Shown: positions 19,986 through 32,732 of the stretch, one piece after another
Layout: the number at the start of each line of letters is the position of its first letter
How positions within the stretch are numbered: position 1 is the first letter of the stretch
Origin: Achaetomiella virescens
Taxonomy: Eukaryota; Ascomycota; Sordariomycetes; Sordariales; Chaetomiaceae
Direction: 5' to 3'
Length of the DNA: 64,000 bases
Assembly (NCBI GenBank): GCA_031001845.1
Contig: JARNGD010000132.1
Coordinates: forward strand, 36,918-100,917
Program-made: the position numbers and the translations under genes
Notes under the pieces: model-generated
The model's input: the letters and a program-made list of their open reading frames with translations, nothing else
The model's database searches: none
Told to the model about the DNA's origin: nothing

Positions 19986-22003
19986 TCAGACCTGATCCCC
20001 AAACCGCACCTTCCCAACCCCGCCGCTGCCGCTCTTCCTCACACCAAATCCAAAGTTGCCCTTCCCCTTTACCTCTTCCCCATCCCCGGTCCCGGAACTG
20101 GAACCGTCCACAAACCCCGCAATCCCCTCACCATCAACCCCATACCGCACCTTGACTCTCCCCATCTCGCTGGGCAGATATGTCTTGGCCGCGTCAGTTC
20201 CGGCAATGTCGCGGAGCCAGGCGGTCTGTGAAGACTTGAGGAGCTCGGGGAGGTTGAGCGCGCGGAGGACGGGGACGGAGAGGGAGGCATGGAGCGGACG
20301 GTGTAGACGGCCATGGTGACGAGGATGGTTATTGTGAGGAGGGGAGGGATGAGGAGGAACAGGGCGCGGCGAGGGGAGATTTCTTGAGGAGGGGCGTGGT
20401 GACGAGGGTTACCACGGGGGCTGATGAGGGGTTGGAAGAAGTGGTGGGGTGGGAGGAGGCGGTGGCTTGGGCGAGAGCGCCGATGGAGAGGTGGATGAAG
20501 CGCTCTAGGCCAAGGATGGTCCAGGTGTTGGTGTTGTGGGTGTTCGGGTCTGGGGAGGAGGTGGTGGTGAGGGCGACGGGCAGGCCAGTAGAGGTGGAGT
20601 TGGTGAACATGGGCTGGGTACCCTCCACGCTGGTGCTGGCCATGAGCGGGGCGACGGTGAACCAGAGGAGGAGCTCATTGAGGGCCGTTTTGGGAGAAGC
20701 GACGTGGCTGAGAGTGAGGGTGGCGAGGGAAGAGAGGATGGGGGGGTCGGTGTTGCTTGCCGGGAGGTCGGCGCCGACGGAGAGGATGCCGTCGGCTGCT
20801 TCGATCTGAACGTCGCAGGCGATCGACGAAGCGCTCGTCAGGTTACCGATCATCAGCGGCGTCTGGAGACCACCCTCGATGGTTCCGTTGAGAGCGGCAA
20901 AGACGAGCGTGGTTCTTGTGCGCCTGTCTGACACAAACTCGAAGTCGTCCACCCACACCGTCAACTGTGGCTGAGCGCGGAACCACACTCGGCGCTGCTG
21001 TTTTTGGTGCGGGTCATGTTGGTCAGGAAGGCGTTCCACCAGAAGTTGTTTTTGTTCATCTGCTGGATCTGGTGCGGATGGCACGAGATGGAGGTGTCAA
21101 ACCTGACAGCCTTGGCGGCGAAGTTGCCCTCTCGCTCAGCACCTCCCTGTCGATGTACCAGTGTCGGTACGTCGCCATGGGCTCGGAGGAAGGGTCGGTG
21201 GCCCAGGAGTTGTACTTGGCGAGGGCCCGGACCATGACCGAATTCGGTGGGTTGGTCTGCGCATACAGCTCGGCGATACCCCCTCCTGGATTGTACTTGC
21301 TCTCCAGCTGAGCCGGCTGCGAAGTTGGGGAGTATGCGTGCCCGACAAGGGGAGGACCCGCAAAGGGAGGAGCGTCACCACAAAGGCGCACACAAGAACG
21401 AGCCCCGCCGCCACCGACCTCACTGACATGACTGCTGCTGGGACTGACATGACCGAACCCCTGGTTGTCGACAGGTAAGCATCGAGCCCCTTGATGGTGA
21501 ATGACTGCTTGGACAGCAGTGGCCAAACCGCCGTCTCGCACGTCCCCAACGCAGCGTAAGCCAGAGCGAGCATGCCGATGAGGTAGATCATCGTGATGAT
21601 TCCCTGGACGGTACCGAGGTTCTCAATTGTCCAGCTGTCGGCCATTCGGCAGGTGATGGCCCATGATGGGCATTCCAGCATCTGCTTGCTCATATGGCTG
21701 GTGTAGACGACAGCACAATCAAGAAGATAATGCCGGCGCCCAGGGCAGCGGCGAGAGAAAGGTGGGTTGCCACGAATGGCCACCATCCGAGTCGTTGTGG
21801 TCTCGGGTGGGCCTGTAGACGAAGTCATGGTCGGAGGCGAGACGTCGGATGTCTCTCGGAGTCGGAGGAGAAAACGCCATGTCCCTCAGATCGACGTCGA
21901 GGTACGATACGGGCAAGGTATGGATGGAATTGAATTCTTCTCTGAAGACGGATATGTGGGAGCGGGTTCGGGTTAGGGGCAGTGATTGTGGTGAGTGTGA
22001 CAT
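19986..22003 (-). CDS. Large fungal membrane protein of unknown function
   Basis: The minus-strand product starts at 22003 or at the internal ATG 21880 (MAFSPPTPRDIRR). It has hydrophobic segments near ALGAGIIFLIVLSS, GIITMIYLIGMLALAYAAL and VAAGLVLVCAFVVTLLPL. A large extracytoplasmic region with many Asn/Ser/Thr follows (VWVDDFEFVSDRRTRT, TPLMIGNLTSASSIACDVQ), then a last membrane segment (ALFLLIPPLLTITILVTMAV) and a Gly-rich cytoplasmic tail ending at 19988-19986. The topology resembles a conserved group of multi-pass ascomycete proteins with no known role. The frame changes at least four times, around 21760, 21370, 21130 and 20285. I cannot assign a function. Confidence 0.6.
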
Positions 22004-22813
22004 GGAACTCGGGTGTCCAGTCTAGAGAAGTGAAACAGAAGAAGAGAAAACAACCGGAAGCGCAATTGACGAAAGCGAGTAGGAATTAAGATGGGAAAAG
22101 AGGAGGTCATGGATGCAACGGACACAATAGCAATTTCTTAGGCCCCCTTCTACTGGCGATCACCAGCAGCGATGCCCTACCAGACCACAAATCAACGTGG
22201 CAGAGATATGTTCCAATGGCATGGGTGAATCAACCTGACAACGAGCCATCTGCCGGCGTGGCTGCTGGGCAGATCCCCTGGAACAGGGTTTTGCTTGAGT
22301 CGGGCACCACTGAAGCCAATAAACCTAGCAGATGCGTGTCCAGCTTCATGGCCAGTGAAGTGACTCTACTGTCTTCCAGACGCCCAATAGGGGATTGTCC
22401 CGAACCATGCTGTCTCAGATTCTGCATGCAGGTCCCTGATAGGCCGCATGGAAAGTGCTTGAGAACCAGGTCAATACCGAATTCGCGGAAACCACGAACC
22501 TTGAACACAACGACCGAGAAAGGATGGTTTGTAAATAAATGTGCCGTTAACTATATCTCGAGATTTGTACCGAGGGTCGTGTGTATAAACAAGAAGCAAG
22601 ACTCTATCTTCTCTCATTGTGGTACTCTCCCGCGCCAAAACACCGATCTGCATAGACAAGAAGGACACACCAAAGCTTGCATAGCACACTCTCTGCTCGC
22701 TATGCAAATGAAAGAGGGAAAAAAAAAAAGAAGCAAGCGCCCGAATACCCTTTTCTCAAGCCAACCCGGAGACGAGTCAATCAAAAAGGACCACACCCCT
22801 TCGACACCGTTCG
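22004..22813. other. Spacer, no gene recognised
   Basis: Shared downstream/upstream region between two minus-strand membrane-protein genes. An A-run lies at 22721-22730. Open frames here lack family resemblance. Confidence 0.45.
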
Positions 22814-23609
22814 TTACACGGCCGCACGCTGCGTCTGCGCCATCTCATAGCCCTGCTGTGGGGAGCGTTCCCGCCGTGGTTCCCAGCACCGATACTGGCG
22901 GGTTCGTAGGGCGCGGCGTAGCCCTGGCCGCCGTACGCCTGCGTGTCATAGTAGGCCGTCTTGGGGTAGTCAGACGCATACGCTGCTGCGGGTAGGCCGT
23001 GTCGACCGACGCTCGGGTACCCGCTGTTGGCGACCAGGTTATGGCCTCCGGGTTGTTAGTTTGGACGTAGGCGTGCAGCGACCCCTTGCGGTACTGGTGG
23101 AAGACGACCGAAGCGTAGATGAGGAGGCCGAGGAATGAGAGGCTTGAACAGGGGATTAGTGCGCGGGGGGGGAAGATGGGGATGGGATGGAGCGCTCACA
23201 GAATGACAACGCCAATGCCGATGGAGAGGGCGCCGTTGTGGGCGCCGATGATAGTCAGGATGAAGTTGGCGGTGTAGAACAGCGACTGGGCGATGTTGAC
23301 GCCGAGGAAGAAGGGCGGGCTGAGGGTGCGGCGGGCGCGCTTGATGATGCACACGATGTCGAGGATCAGGCAGACCAGGATGATGGCCATGATGATGCAG
23401 GAAATTGCCAGCACTGCGTTGTAGTTCAGGCTGGTGTTGTACTCGGCGGCCAGGCGGTGGAGGTCGTCCTTGAACACGCCCAGGCCGGCGATAACCAGCG
23501 CGTAGAGGCCGATTTGGACTATCATGATGAGGATGCGGATGATCCAGAATGGGATCAGCACTCGCTTGAGGAATGGCGACGAGTCGCCAACGATGTATGG
23601 CGCGGACAT
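22814..23609 (-). CDS. Four-transmembrane MARVEL-like protein
   Basis: MSAPYIVGDSSPFLKRVLIP begins a compact four-helix membrane protein. The helices cover FWIIRILIMIVQIGLYALV, VLAISCIIMAIILVCLILD, LGVNIAQSLFYTANFILTI, and after an intron (donor GTGAGC at 23199, acceptor near 23142) SFLGLLIYASVVF. The cytoplasmic tail is Tyr/Gln/Gly-rich (YPKTAYYDTQAYGGQGYAAP) and ends QQGYEMAQTQRAAV. Reaching this tail needs frame changes at about 23040 (GAGGCC-CAT, one C lost) and about 22850. MARVEL-type proteins organise plasma-membrane or vesicle domains; the assignment is from topology and tail composition. Confidence 0.75.
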
Positions 23610-25475
23610 GGTGTGGGGTGGGCTCGAATGTGGTGAGAGGGCCGAAGTTCAAAAGCCTCGAGACGCGATCACGAATCGTTCGTTGTCGGTGACGCGATGG
23701 CCCAACAGATCAACTCCAACGAAACACAAGGAGAACACACAGCGAGAAGTACAAGACGTCGGGATGCCACAATCAGCCGCAACGCGGGCCATGGTGTATT
23801 GTTAAATGTCAGATATTCTATGATCAGTCACCCAAAAATTTTAGACCCCTGTTTAGGCTTCCTTGCCTTTTTTGGCCAACTCGCGATGTTTGGCCGCGAG
23901 TCGGCCAATCACCACGGCAGTTCCGCCGCTGAGCCACATGGGGTGGGCCACAGCCCGGTCAATGGCCCGCCTGGTGTTCCAACTTTCACCCAAACCCTGT
24001 GCCGATTGGCGTTGCCAAGAGAGGCTGGGGGCCGAAATCTTGGTGCCTGCGCTAAGTTCTCGCGCCGGAGAATCGAGGCATGCATTGGATGCTGAGGTCA
24101 GCTCATGCGACAGGGGCGGAGCGGGCGCTCTTTTGAGGGATTGCTCTGCGCGCACGCATGACAGACCCCCTCGTTGCCGCATCTGACAGCCTGCTGTTGA
24201 GGGACGGTGTCAGACCTTGCTCTGCATAGTTCAGCATCAACAAGGTTGTAATCGGGAGGCGACTGCAACGGAGCAACAGAAAAAGAAGAACCAATCGACA
24301 TTCCACTTTCATGCGACAAATGCCAAGGAATCCTGCTGCAGGAATCCTGCATGTGCTGCGAGGACGGTAAGCACTAGCAGAGCAGCAAAAGCAGAGATCC
24401 TGGATCGTGGGAGTTTCCTCCTCCCCAGGGTCCTGTCAAGGAGCACAGCCCGGAAGGAGCCGTGGCCCACACCCAAACTTGGAACTTAATGGGCGTTCGA
24501 GTGTTGATGCCAGATGCATCGAGGTCGATTGCCAAGCGCGCACGCAGACTTCGCGCGGGGTTTGGGTTTTGCCGCCTGAGGGTCGGCAACTTACAACCGA
24601 TTTCGAGCAGCAAGCCCCACCGCCTGAAGACCGCCAGGCTTGAGAATCTCATTAAAGGCTCACATCCTCGCCGCCTGAAGCGCCAGTGGGGATCTACGCG
24701 CTTCTCGAGGGACCATCAACCATGATGGCATCGACAGGTCAGTTTGAAGTTGAAGACTTGGCCCCCACTCATGAGTGCATCCAAACGAAAAGCTGCTTAG
24801 GATGTGATTTTTCAGCCCTGAAACTGTGAGCGACCCTGTCTGTGCCGCAGGACACGCCACCGGTCGCCGCGGCGGGACCAGTCCGAACGGCGAACCTGTT
24901 GGTGCTCTGTACCGGACGTTATGGGACGGTTCAGAACTTCTATTCTGCGCGCTTTAAGAGAGGAGTTCACTCTCTGGTCGTGCTGCTGACAGAACCGTAG
25001 AAGTCTTGTGTGCTCGACTCTACAGCGCGCGTCCGGCGCTCCCGCTGAGGAGCAAGCTGCAAGCGGTCCGTTGGGTTCTTTCGTCTCTGAATAGCTGAAC
25101 GGTATGCCCGATCTGATCGCAACCTCCATGGAATGAAGCTTGCAAGTGATAGACTTGTTTAATCAATGAAATAGCCCCACGACGCGTTTGTCCCTGTCCC
25201 TCCAACGGCACCCAGTAGGCAACTTAAGTGGGATTGAGCGAAACCTCATCCGTTCGGTCAAGTCTATTACAATTGTAGCCCACCCGGTAACTCCATTCCC
25301 CAAGGCGCCATGGCAGAAAAAGGACCACGAAACGATATCCTAGTCCTCTTATCTATCCCGGTAATTTGTCTCCCATCTAGACATTCGCCCCGCTCTGCTC
25401 TCTCACATCCCACCCCTACTCTGCCTCCCCCTCTCATCATACGAAACAAACACCGTCGTCGACTTCGTAATCCCC
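23610..25475. other. Gene-poor spacer
   Basis: About 1.9 kb with no convincing gene. A 10-bp direct repeat (GGAATCCTGC) occurs twice near 24328-24351. Open frames on both strands overlap without domain content. Confidence 0.5.
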
Positions 25476-26844
25476 TCATTCTTGGGGGTCTTCAAGTCCT
25501 GCGGCAAGGATGCTCTCTTCCGACCCCGTCAGCGACGGCACGCCCTTCTTGATGCTGGTCGTCCGGCCGTACATCTCGAACTGCGCTCCGTCCGCGGCGC
25601 CGGCGGTGCTTCTGTTGCCGGTTCCGGCACTCTGGCCGGGCTTCGGGGTACGGTTGGTATCGCCGTTGCGCATGTAGCCCTTGTATTTGAGCCCGTAGCG
25701 GCCGGCCGCGGAGGTGCCCTCGAGTATCGTCTTGAAGAGGGGTTTCAGGCAGGGGAAGGAGGCGGCGATGATAGCGACATTGATCTCGACGGTTGTCCTG
25801 GGAGGAGGCAATAAGGTTAGTGGTGTGCGGTTGGGGGGCAGGGAAAGGAGAGTGCGGGAAAGGAAAAGGGAAGATGTACCAAATGGTGATATCAGCGCTG
25901 TCCCAGAGGAAGTCACCGTGGCTGCCATAGGCGCCGAGGAAGGTAATCTTTACGATGGCGGCGACGGCGGCAAAGACACCGAGCGACAGAATGGCGGCCA
26001 CGGCAGACTTGACCTTCCAGTTCATCTGCACATTCCATAGCATGGGAATGGGCAGCAGCGCAAAGACAACATCTGTCAGGACGGCGACGCTCGAGTTGAA
26101 GAAGGCGGCGAACTTGAGGTTGGCTGGCGGCATGCATGTTCCCTCGACGTTGGAGTCCCATGTCCGGGCGAGGGGTCGGCATTGGAACAAAACGGTCACT
26201 TTAGGATGTCAAGTCAGCGATGGCGCTGAGGGCAGGGAAAATGAGACCGACTTACAGAAGTTTCCGGTGGCCGAGAGGACGGTGAAGACGATGGTGCCGA
26301 TGACAAAGTACCGAACCGGACCGACGGCGTGAGACGCAGCAGGAACAGGCCGACGCTGACCTTGGTCAAGCAGAGCGCAATCAGGCACAGAGGCTGGGTG
26401 ACGAAGTTGAGGTGCAACCCCTTGACGACATTCTCCTCCGGCTTGATATACTGCACATGGCGGCCACCACCGAGGTGGACTTCTGGAATGATGACCATGA
26501 ACTCGACGAACATGACAACCTATTTGCTCCGCGGACACGCATGGACCAGTCAGCCAGCCGATCAACCACTCATCATGTCGATCACCATCCCCGCCCACCG
26601 GGGGACCCCAGATGCACCGCTCAAGGCTGAGAGATCTGAGAGATCTGAAAGATATATAAAGACAAGAGACATACCATGGCGCCAACAATCACCCAGTCGT
26701 CCGCACCGACTTTCTGGACCATCTTGGCTCTCACCCAGATGCGAAGGAGGACCACGATGAGGGCGACTCCCACCAGGACCCACAGACAGCGAGGATCTCA
26801 GGCCCTCTGTTCTCGTCAGGAGGGAGCGTCGTTGCGTCAGCCAT
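25476..26844 (-). CDS. Fungal rhodopsin-domain (PTH11-like) seven-helix receptor, copy 1
   Basis: MADATTLPPDENRGPE is followed by helices VLVGVALIVVLLRIWVRAK, ADDWVIVGAMVVMFVEFMVI, LCLIALCLTKVSVGLFLLRL, YFVIGTIVFTVLSATGNF, AVLTDVVFALLPIPMLWNV, SAVAAILSLGVFAAVAAIV and INVAIIAASFPCLKPLF. QCRPLARTWD and the DVVFALLPIPMLW stretch are typical of the SAT4/PTH11-related family. Four exons fit: introns 26674-26520, 26255-26199 (57 nt) and 25879-25798. There is no CFEM domain at the N-terminus. Frame breaks lie near 26785 (VCG-LVG) and 26315 (VRF-RYF). Related proteins act as plasma-membrane sensors; the ligand is unknown. Tail is cytoplasmic and Ser/Gly-rich. Confidence 0.8.
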
Positions 26845-27913
26845 GTTCAAGGGTACTGCTGGACGCAGAGGGTTCGGCAGAACGTCGAACTGAGAATTGG
26901 GACGTCGCCCGGCGACGGCTACGGGGGCGACTGACTCTTAATCGACCCTGGGCCGGCGAAGAGCATGCCTGTCTGAAATTTCAGCTCTGCCCACGCTCGC
27001 CAAACTCCTGCCAAGTTCAGAAAGCTCCGCATCATGGGCCGTTCAGCCGATTCCGTCGGACTCTGCCCTGGTTTGCTTTTAACTGTTAGGCAACGACAGG
27101 GCAGGGATAACCCGGCTTCAAGGGTTTCTTCGGCAAAGATGGCCATGATCGATCTGACTGTGATCGACCACGCTCCCAGATCCGGACTTTCCGTGGAGAG
27201 ATATGCTTTCTTTGGGCCGTGTGCCTCCACGAAAGGCGCATTTCGAGTCGCTCGACGCGCAACAATCGAGTTGAGACCACCCCCATGAGTCGAGAACCCC
27301 GGACGGCTTCGGCTTGGGAAAGAGGCCTACCGGAAATAACGAGATAACAGACGGACCTTTGCATCGACCCGAGATTTTCTGTTACCCAATCCCATGGCCT
27401 TGGGCGATGGGGTTTCTGCATACGACATCGACGAAGTGGGGGAAGCGTCTAGCCGAATCCTGCGCCCGTAACACTTTACTGAATGCGGAAGGGCTAGTGG
27501 ATTCCCATGTGGAAACCCATGTGGGATCCATGCAAGGGGCCGGGGTAATATGGCCCGAGTTGGCACGCCAACTTGAGGACACTGCTCGAAAGAGGCAAAA
27601 GAGGCTTCTTAGGTGTGGACCGCAAGCACTGCCGAGCAGTCACTGCCATTGCCGGCAGAACCGAATTCAATAATCTCCAGAACGCTGGAACCCCTCGTGG
27701 CCGTTCTGCAAAATTGGTTGGTGGAACCAAGGGCCTGGGAACAAAGGGGCAAGGAATCCTGGTGCCACGCGGGAATTAGCCAGGGGTGAGCGGAGACTGG
27801 GATGGATAACGTCTCCCTCGCGAGGTCTCTTCATATGCAGGCCGTTCCTCCTGCCGAGTTTCTCGTCCTGCAGTTTCTCAGCTCCCCCCACTGATCGACC
27901 TCAGACGACGATC
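26845..27913. other. Intergenic region between receptor and tyrosinase
   Basis: Divergent promoters are expected on both sides. No coding sequence or regulatory motif stands out; several 60-120-codon frames lack any resemblance to proteins. Confidence 0.45.
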
Positions 27914-29190
27914 ATGAAGGCTGCCGCTATCCTTGGAACTGCCCTCGCGGCCGTCGCCGTTCACGCCGGCGTGGTCCCTCGCAACACCACCGATGATGGC
28001 CTCACCGAGCCTCCTGAGCTGGCCGACCTCCTTGAGCAGGCCAAGGCCCAGGTCCTCGACGATGTCTCCCAGAATGAGGAGAAACTCCGCAAGCGTGGCG
28101 AGACCCCTCGCTGCACTGTCGGCAACCTCGTCTTCCGCCGGGAATAGTAAGTAGTCCCAGTTCCGGCTGTCAGACTGCAGCCGCTGACCAGCTTCGCAGC
28201 GGCTCCCTGAGCAAGAAGGAGCGCCTCGCGTACATCAATGCCGTCAAGTGCCTGCAGAGGCTGCCTGCGCGTACCCCGGCTGAGGTCGCGCCGGGCGCCA
28301 AGTCCCGGTTCGACGACTTCGTGGTGACGCACATCCAGCAGACGCTGTCGATCCACTACTCGGGCATCTTCCAGCCGTGGCACCGCTGGTTCGTCTACCA
28401 GTACGAGAAGGCGCTGCGCGACGAGTGCGGCTACACCGGCTACCAGCCGTACTGGGACTGGCCGCTGTACGCCCGCGCGCCGCAGGACTCGCCCCTCTTC
28501 AACGGCGACGACTACAGCCTGGGCGGCAACGGCGAGTACATCCCCCACGATGGCCCCGTCATCACCCCTCCCCCGGGCGTCGGTGGCGACGCCATCCCTC
28601 TCCCTGCCGGCCTCGGCGGCGGCTTTGTCACCACGGGCCCCTTCGCCAACATGACGGTCAACCTCGGCCCCGTCGGCGGTCTGGCGGACACGGCGCCCGG
28701 CCCGCTGGGCGGCCTCGGCTACAACCCGCGCGGGCTCAAGCGCGACATCGGCCCGGCCATGAACATGCGCTACGCCAACTACACGACCATCCTGAAGCTG
28801 CTCACGCAGCCTGACATCGATAAGTTCCGCACCGTGTCCGAAGGCGTGCCCTACACGTCGAGATCGGCCCGCACGGCGGCGTGCACTACACAATCGGCGG
28901 TGACCCGGGCGGAGACCTCACACGTCGCCCGCCGACCCGGCCTTCTGGTGCACCACCGCAGATGGACCGCATGTGGGCGACGTGGCAGGCAACTGGGGCT
29001 GGGCGTCTTCGGCCAGCGCTTCACCGACCTCGGCAAGGGCCCGTACGCACACCGCACATGGGAGAACAACCCGCCGTCGGGCCTGGCTGAGCTGACTGAC
29101 GTGATTGACATGGGCTATGCGGCTCCGTCGACCACCATTGCCAATGTCATGTCGACGACGGGTGGAGATCTGTGCTACTTCTACCTGTAG
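27914..29190 (+). CDS. Tyrosinase copper-binding domain protein (secreted)
   Basis: A signal peptide (MKAAAILGTALAAVAVHAG) leads into KRGETPRCTVGNLVFRREYG, with an intron at 28147-28199. Copper site A is seen in THIQQTLSIHYSGIFQPWHRW (three His), followed by YTGYQPYWDWPLYA. Copper site B is visible across frames as GGVHYTIGGDPGG and SPADPAFW plus the MDRMWATWQ segment. The body LAYINAVKCLQRLPARTP is typical of short fungal tyrosinases that oxidise phenols outside the cell or in secondary metabolism. At least three single-base losses between 28855 and 28970 scramble the site-B region, yet the end (DLCYFYL, TAG) is back in frame. Whether the enzyme is active depends on those breaks. Confidence 0.85.
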
Positions 29191-29605
29191 AGTAGTTAGG
29201 AGAGAAGGAATGGGGGAGTGTGTTTATTGCCGTCTGTAAGTAGTCAGTTATTTATCTACCTACCTACTTAATTTAATCGCGTGTCGCATGAGGTATCGAA
29301 GTCTTTGTGATTCGTGATGCTGTTTCCGGCGATGCTTTTTTCGCTCTTTTTGCTTGTGGAGTCCAATTTGGGGCGTTTCAATATTCAACGGTCTCGGCGC
29401 GAGCCGCCCGCGATCGATGCTGTTCATCCGACCGGAGAGCGGCAATGACGTCATCGTTGGCAGCGCTCTTCCCGGACCACACGTCCCAAGCCTACCTCCT
29501 TGCAACCGCAACATTTCGAGCTGCCTCAACTACTTTCCCAACTCTCAGGTTGAACAGGGCTGGTTGAACCCAATTGCTTGTGAAATCCCGCCAGAAGAGC
29601 CCAAC
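29191..29605. other. Spacer between tyrosinase and kelch gene
   Basis: About 415 bp including the tyrosinase 3' end and the next promoter; nothing further recognised. Confidence 0.4.
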
Positions 29606-31015
29606 ATGGCCGAAATCGCAGCAGCCGCAATCGCCGCCGAGCAGGTCATCGCAACTGGCGTCGAGGCAGCAGCAGCCGTCGCCATCGCTGCCCCAACCCT
29701 CCCCCTCAAGGTCTCCCTCGCCCAACTCCCCAACCCAGCGCCCGAAGGCTCCCCGTAAGCTCTCTCTCCCTTCCGCCAACCTTCCACCCGCTAGCTAACC
29801 ACCGTGTTGCTCCTCCCACAGCCACCCCTCCCTCGCCCGCTCGCACCACACCCTCACCGTCCTCCGCAACCAAAACAAAGCCATCATCTTCGGCGGTCTC
29901 GACGCCGCAAACGACCCTTGCCCCCCCGGGATCCACACCGTCACCCTCCCGTCCACGGTCGCCCCTACCTCCCCCTCCCAAACAACATCCGACAGCTGCG
30001 AAGGAACGGCGTACACGGCCTATCCGCCTTACCCCTTTCAGGACGACATCACGGGCGAAACACTCCTCCCTTGCGCCCGCGCAGAGCATGCGGCATGTGC
30101 GTGGGGGGAGCGGTACCTGCTTGTGCACGGCGGCAGGGAGGCTGATGGGAGAGCAATAGGGGAGGATGGGAATTGCGTGTGGCGGTGGGATTGCGAGAAG
30201 CTGAGCTGGGGGAAGCTGAGGGGGATAGTCAGCTTGGAAGGGAGATGGGGGCTAGGTGGGGCCATTGGATGTGGTCGGATGAGGGACAGGGGTTTTTGGT
30301 AGTTGTTGGGGGTAAGGGTGGGGACGGTGAGATGGAGAAGGAGGCGTGGATGTACGACATGAACGCGATGGTCTGGACTGCGCTGCCGAGCTTGCCTGCG
30401 AAGCCGTTGGCGGCGGCGTATGCGGGCGGGAGGGTGTATGTCGTTTCGAGGGATGGGGAGGGTGATGGCGGGTTGGGCGGTATGGTGCACTACCTTGATA
30501 TGAAGGACTCGGCGACGGAGAGGGAGAAGCCTGGTGCGTTGGCGTGGGAGAGTGTGAGCTTCCCTGCGAACCCGCTCGCTCCGGGACCGAAGCCGAGAGA
30601 GGGAGGGGCGTTGGTGCCGCTGACGACGGGGTATGGGAGGGAGTACCTCGTTTATCTGTTTGGGTGCTCCGAAGGCGAGGGTAAGGAGAAGGAGTTCTTC
30701 TCGGATATCTGGACGCTGCAGGTTCCCTCCCGTGGGCGCAGCGCCGCGGCGGCGAAGGACAAGGTCAGAGAGAAGCTGCCGGGTATCGAATCAGGGGAGT
30801 TCAGGTGGGCTGAGGTAGAGATCATTCCGACGGAACAAATGACCGAAGAGGGGAAGGTGCATCCTGGGCCGAGGGGCTTGTTCGGGGCGGATACGTGCTT
30901 GGGTGGGCATGGAGTGGTGCTATGGGGAGGCGTGAATGCGAAAGGGGAGAAAGAAAGTGATGGGTGGATTCTGAGGCTCGCACATGGGTATGCGGATAAT
31001 TATCGGCAGGAGTAA
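29606..31015 (+). CDS. Kelch-repeat beta-propeller protein
   Basis: It starts MAEIAAAAIAAEQVIATG; an intron at 29755-29821 (GTAAGC...CACAG) joins APEGSP to HPSLARSH. Kelch-type blades follow: HHTLTVLRNQNKAIIFGGLD, then EHAACAWGERYLLVHGG, GHWMWSDEGQGFLVVVGG, AYAGGRVYVVS, YLVYLFGCSEGEGKEKEFFS and GVVLWGGVNAKGEKESDGW. A G-run at 30220-30224 lacks one base, shifting the frame between WGKLRG and DSQLGREM. The family binds proteins or, rarely, acts as copper oxidase; no galactose-oxidase ligand set is seen here, so a binding role is more likely. It ends only 50 bp before the next gene. Confidence 0.75.
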
Positions 31016-31065
31016 GGGAGAGATTTGGAGGTAGGCATTTCAGCATTTTACAGGAGTTTCTGAGC

Positions 31066-32493
31066 ATGTCTAAAGGATTGAGAATTGACCTTGATGTCCT
31101 TTCTCAAGTGAGGTTTACCATCGCACACTTACACCGCAGACCCTGGCTGCCCCCTCCTGTAACGATCACCTTAGAGTTCAGACCCATCAAGGCACTGTTC
31201 ACGGACCCATCGACAAACCAACACCAGCGGTTTGTCAGTTCCTCGGCATTCCGTATGCCCAACCGCCAGTCGGTCACCTGAGATTTACGTCACCGATCCC
31301 AACATTGCAGTTTGAGAGTCTTGGTTGCAAATGTGATGCCCCCCAAGTTGCATGCCGTATCCGAGTGCCCTCCCCAACATCTACACCAACGAGGTGCTCG
31401 GGTTCAACCTGGGAGGGTTGAACGGCAGCACAGATCCCGTCAGCGAGGACTGTCTTACGCTCAGCATCTGGGTACCGCGCGCAGCAGAAAGAATCTCCCT
31501 GTACTCGTCTTCTCCTACGGCGGAGCTTTCATGACCGGCGGTACCGACGTTCCCTACCAGATACCAGCGCAATGCGTGCAGCGATCCCAAGCTCACATAG
31601 CCGTCTCCTTCAACCACCAAGGCAATATCTTTGGTTTTCCCAACGCAGGTGGCCTTTCCTCTAACCAACAAAATCTCGGCCTTCTCGACCAACGCCTCGC
31701 CATCGAATGGGTGCGTGAGAACATCGCCTCCTTCAGCGGCGATCCAACCCGCATCGGCCTCTGGGGCATGAGCTCCGGCGCCATAGCCATCGCCTACTAC
31801 AGCTACTCCTACGTCCACGACCTCATCGCCAACGGCCTGATCCTGAATTCCGGCAACGAGTTTATCGACATCCTCTCCCGCGACCCAGCCCACACCAACT
31901 TCAACTGCGTCGCCTCCCACTTCGGCTGCGGCAATCTCCCACCCCTTATAGAACTCCACTGCATGCGTCGCGTCAACGCCCACGCCATCAAAGACTTCCT
32001 CCGCACCTACTTTGACTCCGGCAGCACCCCGCCGCTGATCATCTCGCCCATCATCGACAACCGCACCGTCTTCCCCAACTACCCCGCCATCGCCCAAGCA
32101 GGCCACATCGCAAACCTCCCTGTACTGCTGGGAAGCAACGCCGAAGACGGCATCCCATTCGTGCCCTACCCTCCTTCCCCTTCAGGCCTGACCCTCGCGG
32201 ATGAGATGACGACGAGATTCTTCCTCTGCTCCACGCTGCAAGCAGCCAAAGCCCGACTTTCCGCTGGCACGGGGCCGGTGTGCCGGTATGTGTATGCAGG
32301 GAACTTTAGTAATGTCAGCCCTAAGGGGTGGATGGGGGCGTACCATGGGGCGGAATTGCCGGTGGTTTTTGGGACGCATGCGATGTTTGGGGGCAACTCG
32401 ACGGAGCTGGAGTGGAGAACGAGTTGGGCGATGCAGGATTTGTGGGTGAGGTTTGTGGCGAAGGGCGGGAGGGGCATTGGGGTTGAGGGGTGA
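31066..32493 (+). CDS. Type-B carboxylesterase / lipase-like
   Basis: The fold is clear from 31139. VQTHQGTVHGPIDKPTPA and QFLGIPYAQPPVGHLRFTSP are typical N-terminal esterase sequence, followed by NLPVLVFSYGGAFMTGG (oxyanion hole) and GLWGMSSGAIAIAYYSY with the GxSxG nucleophile. Later NAEDGIPF offers the acidic residue and YHGAELPVVFG the catalytic His. The start is uncertain: ATG 31066 followed by a short intron is one option. Two breaks occur, near 31352 (one C lost before YPSALPNIY) and near 31490 (AAER-KNLPV). About 430 residues, slightly short for the family. Substrate unknown; may cut esters of small phenolic or polyketide compounds. Confidence 0.8.
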
Positions 32494-32732
32494 GATGATG
32501 TAGGGGGCAGGGTAGCCTAGTTTGGGAGCGGGTTGCCAGTGAGGGTGTTGCATAGGAGGAAAGTAGAAGGGGAGTGTGACGTGGCGTGGAGGGGAGCATG
32601 AACCCTCAGCTCCCATCCTTCGTTTTCTTTCTCAGGACGAAAAGTAGATAAGGACCGGATCAATCCGTGTTTTGAGCAGGAGGTATCTTTTATCCTTTGG
32701 GCCAAGTTCACTCCATGACGCCAAGTCACAGA

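Noticed and set aside
28377..28814. 145-codon plus-strand Arg-rich frame inside the tyrosinase
   Set aside because: Alternate frame of the copper-site coding sequence; no start context or domain.
32182..32616. His/Pro-rich minus-strand frames over the esterase 3' end
   Set aside because: Antisense shadows of the esterase, which has its catalytic motifs on the plus strand.
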